Of a DNA stretch of 64,000 nt, positions 39,701-45,598 are shown one piece after another. The position numbers were made by a program, and so were the translations under genes. Each line of letters starts with the position of its first letter. The first letter of the stretch is position 1. Source of the stretch: Methanovulcanius yangii (GTDB taxonomy: Archaea; Halobacteriota; Methanomicrobia; Methanomicrobiales; Methanomicrobiaceae); contig NZ_LTBL01000001.1 in assembly GCF_018687785.1 (NCBI RefSeq), positions 1,417,780 through 1,481,779 on the forward strand. Reading direction: 5' to 3'. Under the pieces are notes generated by a model that saw nothing but the letters and a program-made list of their open reading frames with translations, made no database searches and was not told the DNA's origin.

Positions 39701-42700
39701 TACGCCGTTCCAGATGACATCTTTCGTTACCTCAAGGGAGCCGAGGATGTACTCGTTCGTCACCGTCGCGGTTCCGACACCGCCACTTGTAACAGTAGCG
39801 CCGGAGTCGTCGATGACGGGGACTTCCCACTCACTGCCGAGAGCAGATTCCGTGACCGTGTAGGTGCCGGGAATCAGGTCGTCCCATCTCAGGACGCCGC
39901 CGGTCGTGCTCTTACAGTCACCACTCGGATACGAAGGACCGGTGATACAGATCTCAAAGAGAGTTCCGTCGGGAGTTACGCCGTTCCAGATGACATCTTT
40001 CGTTACCTCAAGGGAGCCGAGGATGTACTCGTTCGTCACCGTCGCGGTTCCGACACCACCACTTGTAACAGTAGCGCCGGAGTCGTCGATGACGGGGACT
40101 TCCCACTCACTGCCGAGAGCAGATTCCGTGACCGTGTAGGTGCCGGGAATCAGGTCGTCCCATCTCAGGACGCCGCCGGTCGTGCTCTTACAGTCACCAC
40201 TCGGATACGAAGGACCGGTGATACAGATCTCAAAGAGAGTTCCGTCGGGAGTTACGCCGTTCCAGATGACATCTTTCGTTACCTCAAGGGAGCCGAGGAT
40301 GTACTCGTTCGTCACCGTCGCGGTTCCGACACCGCCACTTGTAACAGTAGCGCCGGAGTCGTCGATGACGGGGACTTCCCACTCACTGCCGAGAGCAGAT
40401 TCCGTGACCGTGTAGGTGCCGGGAATCAGGTCGTCCCATCTCAGGACGCCGCCGGTCGTGCTCTTACAGTCACCACTCGGATACGAAGGACCGGTGATAC
40501 AGATCTCAAAGAGAGTTCCGTCGGGAGTTACGCCGTTCCAGATGACATCTTTCGTTACCTCAAGGGAGCCGAGGATGTACTCGTTCGTCACCGTCGCGGT
40601 TCCGACACCGCCACTTGTAACAGTAGCGCCGGAGTCGTCGATGACGGGGACTTCCCACTCACTGCCGAGAGCAGATTCCGTGACCGTGTAGGTGCCGGGA
40701 ATCAGGTCGTCCCATCTCAGGACGCCGCCGGTCGTGCTCTTACAGTCACCACTCGGATACGAAGGACCGGTGATACAGATCTCAAAGAGAGTTCCGTCGG
40801 GAGTTACGCCGTTCCAGATGACATCTTTCGTTACCTCAAGGGAGCCGAGGATGTACTCGTTCGTCACCGTCGCGGTTCCGACACCGCCACTTGTAACAGT
40901 AGCGCCGGAGTCGTCGATGACGGGGACTTCCCACTCACTGCCGAGAGCAGATTCCGTGACCGTGTAGGTGCCGGGAATCAGGTCGTCCCATCTCAGGACG
41001 CCGCCGGTCGTGCTCTTACAGTCACCACTCGGATACGAAGGACCGGTGATACAGATCTCAAAGAGAGTTCCGTCGGGAGTTACGCCGTTCCAGATGACAT
41101 CTTTCGTTACCTCAAGGGAGCCGAGGATGTACTCGTTCGTCACCGTCGCGGTTCCGACACCACCACTTGTAACAGTAGCGCCGGAGTCGTCGATGACGGG
41201 GACTTCCCACTCACTGCCGAGAGCAGATTCCGTGACCGTGTAGGTGCCGGGAATCAGGTCGTCCCATCTCAGGACGCCGCCGGTCGTGCTCTTACAGTCA
41301 CCACTCGGATACGAAGGACCGGTGATACAGATCTCAAAGAGAGTTCCGTCGGGAGTTACGCCGTTCCAGATGACATCTTTCGTTACCTCAAGGGAGCCGA
41401 GGATGTACTCGTTCGTCACCGTCGCGGTTCCGACACCGCCACTTGTAACAGTAGCGCCGGAGTCGTCGATGACGGGGACTTCCCACTCACTGCCGAGAGC
41501 AGATTCCGTGACCGTGTAGGTGCCGGGAATCAGGTCGTCCCATCTCAGGACGCCGCCGGTCGTGCTCTTACAGTCACCACTCGGATACGAAGGACCGGTG
41601 ATACAGATCTCAAAGAGAGTTCCGTCGGGAGTTACGCCGTTCCAGATGACATCTTTCGTTACCTCAAGGGAGCCGAGGATGTACTCGTTCGTCACCGTCG
41701 CGGTTCCGACACCACCACTTGTAACAGTAGCGCCGGAGTCGTCGATGACGGGGACTTCCCACTCACTGCCGAGAGCAGATTCCGTGACCGTGTAGGTGCC
41801 GGGAATCAGGTCGTCCCATCTCAGGACGCCGCCGGTCGTGCTCTTACAGTCACCACTCGGATACGAAGGACCGGTGATACAGATCTCAAAGAGAGTTCCG
41901 TCGGGAGTTACGCCGTTCCAGATGACATCTTTCGTTACCTCAAGGGAGCCGAGGATGTACTCGTTCGTCACCGTCGCGGTTCCGACACCGCCACTTGTAA
42001 CAGTAGCGCCGGAGTCGTCGATGACGGGGACTTCCCACTCACTGCCGAGAGCAGATTCCGTGACCGTGTAGGTGCCGGGAATCAGGTCGTCCCATCTCAG
42101 GACGCCGCCGGTCGTGCTCTTACAGTCACCACTCGGATACGAAGGACCGGTGATACAGATCTCAAAGAGAGTTCCGTCGGGAGTTACGCCGTTCCAGATG
42201 ACATCTTTCGTTACCTCAAGGGAGCCGAGGATGTACTCGTTCGTCACCGTCGCGGTTCCGACACCGCCACTTGTAACAGTAGCGCCGGAGTCGTCGATGA
42301 CGGGGACTTCCCACTCACTGCCGAGAGCAGATTCCGTGACCGTGTAGGTGCCGGGAATCAGGTCGTCCCATCTCAGGACGCCGCCGGTCGTGCTCTTACA
42401 GTCACCACTCGGATACGAAGGACCGGTGATACAGATCTCAAAGAGAGTTCCGTCGGGAGTTACGCCGTTCCAGATGACATCTTTCGTTACCTCAAGGGAG
42501 CCGAGGATGTACTCGTTCGTCACCGTCGCGGTTCCGACACCGCCACTTGTAACAGTAGCGCCGGAGTCGTCGATGACGGGGACTTCCCACTCACTGCCGA
42601 GAGCAGATTCCGTGACCGTGTAGGTGCCGGGAATCAGGTCGTCCCATCTCAGGACGCCGCCGGTCGTGCTCTTACAGTCACCACTCGGATACGAAGGACC

Positions 42701-44404
42701 GGTGATACAGATCTCAAAGAGAGTTCCGTCGGGAGTTACGCCGTTCCAGATGACATCTTTCGTTACCTCAAGGGAGCCGAGGATGTACTCGTTCGTCACC
42801 GTCGCGGTTCCGACACCACCACTTGTAACAGTAGCGCCGGAGTCGTCGATGACGGGGACTTCCCACTCACTGCCGAGAGCAGATTCCGTGACCGTGTAGG
42901 TGCCGGGAATCAGGTCGTCCCATCTCAGGACGCCGCCGGTCGTGCTCTTACAGTCACCACTCGGATACGAAGGACCGGTGATACAGATCTCAAAGAGAGT
43001 TCCGTCGGGAGTTACGCCGTTCCAGATGACATCTTTCGTTACCTCAAGGGAGCCGAGGATGTACTCGTTCGTCACCGTCGCGGTTCCGACACCACCACTT
43101 GTAACAGTAGCGCCGGAGTCGTCGATGACGGGGACTTCCCACTCACTGCCGAGAGCAGATTCCGTGACCGTGTAGGTGCCGGGAATCAGGTCGTCCCATC
43201 TCAGGACGCCGCCGGTCGTGCTCTTACAGTCACCACTCGGATACGAAGGACCGGTGATACAGATCTCAAAGAGAGTTCCGTCGGGAGTTACGCCGTTCCA
43301 GATGACATCTTTCGTTACCTCAAGGGAGCCGGGATTGTACGTGTTCGTAACGGGGGCTACGGAACATTCACTGCCAGCATACACCATGACTGTCTGGGGA
43401 CTGCCAGTCACAATCCATTCATCCCCTATCGCCGTTTCGGTGATGGTGTACTCACCAGGTGTCAGGTCGTAGAGCGTCTGGGTTCCACCGATCTGATCAA
43501 AGTATAGGTAGCCATCATAGCCGGGTCCGACAACATGGATTTCAAACTGGACCGTATACGGAGTAATATCACCCCAGTCGACGTTCTTCACGACCTCAAG
43601 GCAACCCTTATCTTCGATCCGGACGGCCCACTCTTCGAAGTCGGCATTGTGCTCCATGTCGGGTTGTATACCACTCTCAGTGACGAAGTAAACCCACTTT
43701 GAGCGATCTGTGCCCATCAGTTCCACCGGTGCAAGAACGGTCAGGTCACTTTTCCCGCTGCCGGGTTCAAGAACGTAATTGAGCTTAATATAGGCCTCTC
43801 CCTCAGCATCGAGACTCCACATAAGAACAGCATTCTCACCTCCTGGCGACTCGAATTTTCTGCTTGTCCAGTTATAAGCGTGCAGATCAGGGTCATCATC
43901 CAAATAAATCCTCAGTTCGTCGATCGAGAGAAGAGGATCGCTTGCGACCTGATTGATATCACCATTAACTTCGTAATAGTAATTTCCCGAATCTTCCGGA
44001 TATTCCACAATTGGGAATTCGCTCAACTGGATATTTCGAGTCCATTGAACGTTCTTGTCGGTTTCATACCCGTCCTGTATGGGGCGGAATCCCGTGTTGT
44101 AGTTTTGCTGAATATCCTCATTGCCCTTCGTCCGCACAAAAGGACTAAAAGTACCTGTCCCCGTTGCTGAGGGTAAGGCACCCTGTAAGAACCAGACATC
44201 TTGGTACTCAACCCAATTATCCGCAACGGACAGATCCAGTTCAGTGAGGAATACAGTACCATTCCACACTACTACCGGCTCTACTTGTTCAGCTGCCACC
44301 GGCACCGCAAAGGCCGATAGACAGAGCGCCAGAACCAGCACCATAAGAACAGCATACCGAAGCGGTATGCCGCGTTCATTACGTGTTTCTTTTTCTGTTT
44401 TCAT
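27770..44404 (-). CDS. Giant secreted surface protein with 53 near-identical CnaB/SpaA-like repeats
   Basis: The product is about 5544 residues. Order: signal peptide (about 1-40); a unique N-terminal domain (about 41-267) shared with the paralogue at 45599-48853; one divergent CnaB-like domain (268-358); 53 tandem 92-residue repeats (359-5234); one more divergent repeat (from 5235); and a Cys-rich C-terminal domain with TIGFWKNN (about 5328-5544). Each repeat has SLEVTK, TYTVTES and TVTNEY, matching the Lys, Glu and Asn of isopeptide-forming CnaB folds, plus two Cys. No C-terminal membrane anchor or sorting signal is seen. I choose ATG 44404 because AAGGAG lies 9 bases upstream. It is probably a fibre or adhesin outside the cell. 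Confidence 0.92.
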   Translation of the reverse strand: MKTEKETRNERGIPLRYAVLMVLVLALCLSAFAVPVAAEQVEPVVVWNGTVFLTELDLSVADNWVEYQDVWFLQGALPSATGTGTFSPFVRTKGNEDIQQNYNTGFRPIQDGYETDKNVQWTRNIQLSEFPIVEYPEDSGNYYYEVNGDINQVASDPLLSIDELRIYLDDDPDLHAYNWTSRKFESPGGENAVLMWSLDAEGEAYIKLNYVLEPGSGKSDLTVLAPVELMGTDRSKWVYFVTESGIQPDMEHNADFEEWAVRIEDKGCLEVVKNVDWGDITPYTVQFEIHVVGPGYDGYLYFDQIGGTQTLYDLTPGEYTITETAIGDEWIVTGSPQTVMVYAGSECSVAPVTNTYNPGSLEVTKDVIWNGVTPDGTLFEICITGPSYPSGDCKSTTGGVLRWDDLIPGTYTVTESALGSEWEVPVIDDSGATVTSGGVGTATVTNEYILGSLEVTKDVIWNGVTPDGTLFEICITGPSYPSGDCKSTTGGVLRWDDLIPGTYTVTESALGSEWEVPVIDDSGATVTSGGVGTATVTNEYILGSLEVTKDVIWNGVTPDGTLFEICITGPSYPSGDCKSTTGGVLRWDDLIPGTYTVTESALGSEWEVPVIDDSGATVTSGGVGTATVTNEYILGSLEVTKDVIWNGVTPDGTLFEICITGPSYPSGDCKSTTGGVLRWDDLIPGTYTVTESALGSEWEVPVIDDSGATVTSGGVGTATVTNEYILGSLEVTKDVIWNGVTPDGTLFEICITGPSYPSGDCKSTTGGVLRWDDLIPGTYTVTESALGSEWEVPVIDDSGATVTSGGVGTATVTNEYILGSLEVTKDVIWNGVTPDGTLFEICITGPSYPSGDCKSTTGGVLRWDDLIPGTYTVTESALGSEWEVPVIDDSGATVTSGGVGTATVTNEYILGSLEVTKDVIWNGVTPDGTLFEICITGPSYPSGDCKSTTGGVLRWDDLIPGTYTVTESALGSEWEVPVIDDSGATVTSGGVGTATVTNEYILGSLEVTKDVIWNGVTPDGTLFEICITGPSYPSGDCKSTTGGVLRWDDLIPGTYTVTESALGSEWEVPVIDDSGATVTSGGVGTATVTNEYILGSLEVTKDVIWNGVTPDGTLFEICITGPSYPSGDCKSTTGGVLRWDDLIPGTYTVTESALGSEWEVPVIDDSGATVTSGGVGTATVTNEYILGSLEVTKDVIWNGVTPDGTLFEICITGPSYPSGDCKSTTGGVLRWDDLIPGTYTVTESALGSEWEVPVIDDSGATVTSGGVGTATVTNEYILGSLEVTKDVIWNGVTPDGTLFEICITGPSYPSGDCKSTTGGVLRWDDLIPGTYTVTESALGSEWEVPVIDDSGATVTSGGVGTATVTNEYILGSLEVTKDVIWNGVTPDGTLFEICITGPSYPSGDCKSTTGGVLRWDDLIPGTYTVTESALGSEWEVPVIDDSGATVTSGGVGTATVTNEYILGSLEVTKDVIWNGVTPDGTLFEICITGPSYPSGDCKSTTGGVLRWDDLIPGTYTVTESALGSEWEVPVIDDSGATVTSGGVGTATVTNEYILGSLEVTKDVIWNGVTPDGTLFEICITGPSYPSGDCKSTTGGVLRWDDLIPGTYTVTESALGSEWEVPVIDDSGATVTSGGVGTATVTNEYILGSLEVTKDVIWNGVTPDGTLFEICITGPSYPSGDCKSTTGGVLRWDDLIPGTYTVTESALGSEWEVPVIDDSGATVTSGGVGTATVTNEYILGSLEVTKDVIWNGVTPDGTLFEICITGPSYPSGDCKSTTGGVLRWDDLIPGTYTVTESALGSEWEVPVIDDSGATVTSGGVGTATVTNEYILGSLEVTKDVIWNGVTPDGTLFEICITGPSYPSGDCKSTTGGVLRWDDLIPGTYTVTESALGSEWEVPVIDDSGATVTSGGVGTATVTNEYILGSLEVTKDVIWNGVTPDGTLFEICITGPSYPSGDCKSTTGGVLRWDDLIPGTYTVTESALGSEWEVPVIDDSGATVTSGGVGTATVTNEYILGSLEVTKDVIWNGVTPDGTLFEICITGPSYPSGDCKSTTGGVLRWDDLIPGTYTVTESALGSEWEVPVIDDSGATVTSGGVGTATVTNEYILGSLEVTKDVIWNGVTPDGTLFEICITGPSYPSGDCKSTTGGVLRWDDLIPGTYTVTESALGSEWEVPVIDDSGATVTSGGVGTATVTNEYILGSLEVTKDVIWNGVTPDGTLFEICITGPSYPSGDCKSTTGGVLRWDDLIPGTYTVTESALGSEWEVPVIDDSGATVTSGGVGTATVTNEYILGSLEVTKDVIWNGVTPDGTLFEICITGPSYPSGDCKSTTGGVLRWDDLIPGTYTVTESALGSEWEVPVIDDSGATVTSGGVGTATVTNEYILGSLEVTKDVIWNGVTPDGTLFEICITGPSYPSGDCKSTTGGVLRWDDLIPGTYTVTESALGSEWEVPVIDDSGATVTSGGVGTATVTNEYILGSLEVTKDVIWNGVTPDGTLFEICITGPSYPSGDCKSTTGGVLRWDDLIPGTYTVTESALGSEWEVPVIDDSGATVTSGGVGTATVTNEYILGSLEVTKDVIWNGVTPDGTLFEICITGPSYPSGDCKSTTGGVLRWDDLIPGTYTVTESALGSEWEVPVIDDSGATVTSGGVGTATVTNEYILGSLEVTKDVIWNGVTPDGTLFEICITGPSYPSGDCKSTTGGVLRWDDLIPGTYTVTESALGSEWEVPVIDDSGATVTSGGVGTATVTNEYILGSLEVTKDVIWNGVTPDGTLFEICITGPSYPSGDCKSTTGGVLRWDDLIPGTYTVTESALGSEWEVPVIDDSGATVTSGGVGTATVTNEYILGSLEVTKDVIWNGVTPDGTLFEICITGPSYPSGDCKSTTGGVLRWDDLIPGTYTVTESALGSEWEVPVIDDSGATVTSGGVGTATVTNEYILGSLEVTKDVIWNGVTPDGTLFEICITGPSYPSGDCKSTTGGVLRWDDLIPGTYTVTESALGSEWEVPVIDDSGATVTSGGVGTATVTNEYILGSLEVTKDVIWNGVTPDGTLFEICITGPSYPSGDCKSTTGGVLRWDDLIPGTYTVTESALGSEWEVPVIDDSGATVTSGGVGTATVTNEYILGSLEVTKDVIWNGVTPDGTLFEICITGPSYPSGDCKSTTGGVLRWDDLIPGTYTVTESALGSEWEVPVIDDSGATVTSGGVGTATVTNEYILGSLEVTKDVIWNGVTPDGTLFEICITGPSYPSGDCKSTTGGVLRWDDLIPGTYTVTESALGSEWEVPVIDDSGATVTSGGVGTATVTNEYILGSLEVTKDVIWNGVTPDGTLFEICITGPSYPSGDCKSTTGGVLRWDDLIPGTYTVTESALGSEWEVPVIDDSGATVTSGGVGTATVTNEYILGSLEVTKDVIWNGVTPDGTLFEICITGPSYPSGDCKSTTGGVLRWDDLIPGTYTVTESALGSEWEVPVIDDSGATVTSGGVGTATVTNEYILGSLEVTKDVIWNGVTPDGTLFEICITGPSYPSGDCKSTTGGVLRWDDLIPGTYTVTESALGSEWEVPVIDDSGATVTSGGVGTATVTNEYILGSLEVTKDVIWNGVTPDGTLFEICITGPSYPSGDCKSTTGGVLRWDDLIPGTYTVTESALGSEWEVPVIDDSGATVTSGGVGTATVTNEYILGSLEVTKDVIWNGVTPDGTLFEICITGPSYPSGDCKSTTGGVLRWDDLIPGTYTVTESALGSEWEVPVIDDSGATVTSGGVGTATVTNEYILGSLEVTKDVIWNGVTPDGTLFEICITGPSYPSGDCKSTTGGVLRWDDLIPGTYTVTESALGSEWEVPVIDDSGATVTSGGVGTATVTNEYILGSLEVTKDVIWNGVTPDGTLFEICITGPSYPSGDCKSTTGGVLRWDDLIPGTYTVTESALGSEWEVPVIDDSGATVTSGGVGTATVTNEYILGSLEVTKDVIWNGVTPDGTLFEICITGPSYPSGDCKSTTGGVLRWDDLIPGTYTVTESALGSEWEVPVIDDSGATVTSGGVGTATVTNEYILGSLEVTKDVIWNGVTPDGTLFEICITGPSYPSGDCKSTTGGVLRWDDLIPGTYTVTESALGSEWEVPVIDDSGATVTSGGVGTATVTNEYILGSLEVTKDVIWNGVTPDGTLFEICITGPSYPSGDCKSTTGGVLRWDDLIPGTYTVTESALGSEWEVPVIDDSGATVTSGGVGTATVTNEYILGSLEVTKDVIWNGVTPDGTLFEICITGPSYPSGDCKSTTGGVLRWDDLIPGTYTVTESALGSEWEVPVIDDSGATVTSGGVGTATVTNEYILGSLEVTKDVIWNGVTPDGTLFEICITGPSYPSGDCKSTTGGVLRWDDLIPGTYTVTESALGSEWEVPVIDDSGATVTSGGVGTATVTNEYILGSLEVTKDVIWNGVTPDGTLFEICITGPSYPSGDCKSTTGGVLRWDDLIPGTYTVTESALGSEWEVPVIDDSGATVTSGGVGTATVTNEYILGSLEVTKDVIWNGVTPDGTLFEICITGPSYPSGDCKSTTGGVLRWDDLIPGTYTVTESALGSEWEVPVIDDSGATVTSGGVGTATVTNEYILGSLEVTKDVIWNGVTPDGTLFEICITGPSYPSGDCKSTTGGVLRWDDLIPGTYTVTESALGSEWEVPVIDDSGATVTSGGVGTATVTNEYILGSLEVTKDVIWNGVTPDGTLFEICITGPSYPSGDCKSTTGGVLRWDDLIPGTYTVTESALGSEWEVPVIDDSGATVTSGGVGTATVTNEYILGSLEVTKDVIWNGVTPDGTLFEICITGPSYPSGDCKSTTGGVLRWDDLIPGTYTVTESALGSEWEVPVIDDSGATVTSGGVGTATVTNEYILGSLEVTKDVIWNGVTPGGTLFEICITGPSYPSGDCKSTTGGVLRWDDLIPGTYTVTESALGSEWEVPVIDDSGATVTSGGVGTATVTNEYILGSLEVTKDVIWNGVTPDGTLFEICITGPSYPSGDCKSTTGGVLRWDDLIPGTYTVTESALGSEWEVPVIDDSGATVTSGGVGTATVTNEYILGSLEVTKDVIWNGVTPDGTLFEICITGPSYPSGDCKSTTGGVLRWDDLIPGTYTVTESALGSEWEVPVIDDSGATVTSGGVGTATVTNEYILGSLEVTKDVIWNGVTPDGTLFEICITGPSYPSGDCKSTTGGVLRWDDLIPGTYTVTESALGSEWEVPVIDDSGATVTSGGVGTATVTNEYILGCLEVIKNVDWDGVTPDDAKTFEVCITGPSYPSGDCKTIGYLGGTLKWDNLVPGDYTVSETNPGPEWLVSISDTTVTVTPGNDTCNQTTIDNDYLNEWCGLTIGFWKNNVGKYLDEKPNGRQVPDEFFEIDYPTPPCGMIDPTCLAWEDVYERLANYDASDAKQKAIAQMIAMKLTSAYSEDGFVYSIDYSRYSYEDEYGAIIYMECYDVLKAACESEEVNCKGTIVSVAELWDYILNVLYEGGEYGDAHELADCINNYKWGCEEFTAYYPDDGVCTSDVCMAGSAEAPGQLKKEENKNAKDEKFFIKIM
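28703..43330 (-). repeat. Array of 53 tandem 276-bp coding repeats
   Basis: The array is 14,628 bp, exactly 53 x 276 bp, all in one frame. Units look identical except at two columns. One is a synonymous Gly codon (GGT in 14 units, GGC in 39). The other is a single Asp-to-Gly change in unit 50 (near 29757). Counting from the protein N-terminus, GGT occurs in units 1, 2, 6, 8, 12, 15, 35, 41, 45, 46 and 49-52; units 16-34 are an unbroken GGC run. This indicates very recent expansion or strong homogenisation. The copy number depends on correct long-read assembly. Confidence 0.95.
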
Positions 44405-45598
44405 CTTCATTTTCTCCTTGAATTTTTCAACTCCATTTTCTGAATTTTGAATTATTATCCTGGGAAACATTCTCGCCACACAGAGTGCAGGGGGGGAAAA
44501 CCGGGTTCGCCATCCAGACGCATAGCTACAACTGGTACACTAACAGAAGTACTACGAAGAGGCTGAAACGGCTGTGCGGGGGATACTTGAATACAAGAGA
44601 TAAAAGCCCCTTTTGATGGAAGTCAACGTTTCCATCTCTTTTGCCCGGTTATTGTGGCAAGAAATTATGCATCATTCACTTGTACGGCATTCCCCCCGGA
44701 ACGACAGATACGGACAGAAAGACAGTGGTGGCAACCAGCGGACATCCTCACGAAGAAGAATGCCGTTATCTGTCCACAAACACTTATACTTCAATAAATT
44801 CACCCCAATCCCCCTTTGTTTGGGCTAAGCCCATATTAGGGGTCCAACTATATATAATTCTCTTTGCATATCGATAAATTAAAATAATATAAACCGGTTT
44901 TTCTTTATCTCCGCCCCATTACTCCCCCCTACACCCATAGGAGAAACGATTCAAATTTTCCCAGGAAATATGCTCAATCAAAGAGCCTTTTATCGCCATT
45001 CAGGGGATGATACGACCCACCATACCGGGCGTCCGGAATGTCGATGTATCCGGCACCTGAAACGCATTTGTGTTGCCGGCGAGAAAATACGATATTGTTC
45101 TTCCGGAATCCAGGGCATACGCACCATTCAGTTGCGCAGGCGTTCGTGATCATGGCCATCACCCCGCTGCCACAACCCGGCAATATAGCCGTCTGCGTAT
45201 TGAGGAGAATAGCCCGTTCGATTCCCATCGTCACCCGGTAGCAACGTTTCACCGGAAACATCGATACCGCATCAAAATGGGTTCATGGACGATACGTCAC
45301 CCACCCGCCACATGGTGAGACCTGCCTCCCCCCAACGGCGGAGCACAACCCCAATTCATCTCACAAAATGTACTTATCCAAATGGCAATGGACCCGCAAC
45401 TGGTGGCGATACATCCATTGTGAACCAAACCCTCCCGGCGTGGCAGGCCTTCCGGCCAGCAACCGTCGTTCCCGGGCCCGGATACCAGGCAAGCTCAAGT
45501 GAACCGCCTGCAGGGACAACCCTCCCCCCGCGATTCGCATCACGGGAGGGGAGGGCCGGAGAACGACCATTCTCCATTCCCCGACATTTCCAGGATTA
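44405..45598. other. Long leader and AT-rich promoter region of the giant gene; remainder empty
   Basis: About 400 bases of non-coding sequence precede the giant gene start. The proximal end has the AAGGAG site (44414-44419). The conserved upstream element and TATA-like tract are at 44801-44857. Beyond that, 44860-44935 is AT-rich. From about 44974 to 45598 I see only frames with no recognisable domain; the best, a 95-codon minus-strand frame at 44974-45261, is Cys-rich but has no clear ribosome binding site and is not called. Confidence 0.5.
44801..44857 (-). promoter_or_regulatory. Shared leader element and TATA box, copy 1 (giant gene)
   Basis: On the minus strand a TATATATA tract (about 44848-44857) is followed after about 25 bases by GCCCAAACAAAGGGGGATTG and GGGTG (44801-44824). 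The paralogue has GCCCGAACAAAGGGAGATGG and GGTG at 49255-49277 after an AT-rich TATA-like tract. The distances from element to start codon are 397 and 402 bases. The element would mark the 5' end of a leader of about 400 bases in each case. Confidence 0.55.

Noticed and set aside
28703-43330. CRISPR array
   Set aside because: Units are 276 bp, coding, contiguous and without spacers; no cas genes are present.
28824-43472. About 53 plus-strand frames of 91 codons, one per repeat
   Set aside because: They arise because each 276-bp unit has a single stop on the opposite strand; identical products with no ribosome binding site or domain.
44974-45261. 95-codon minus-strand Cys-containing frame
   Set aside because: No clear ribosome binding site and no family recognised; kept as unassigned intergenic sequence.
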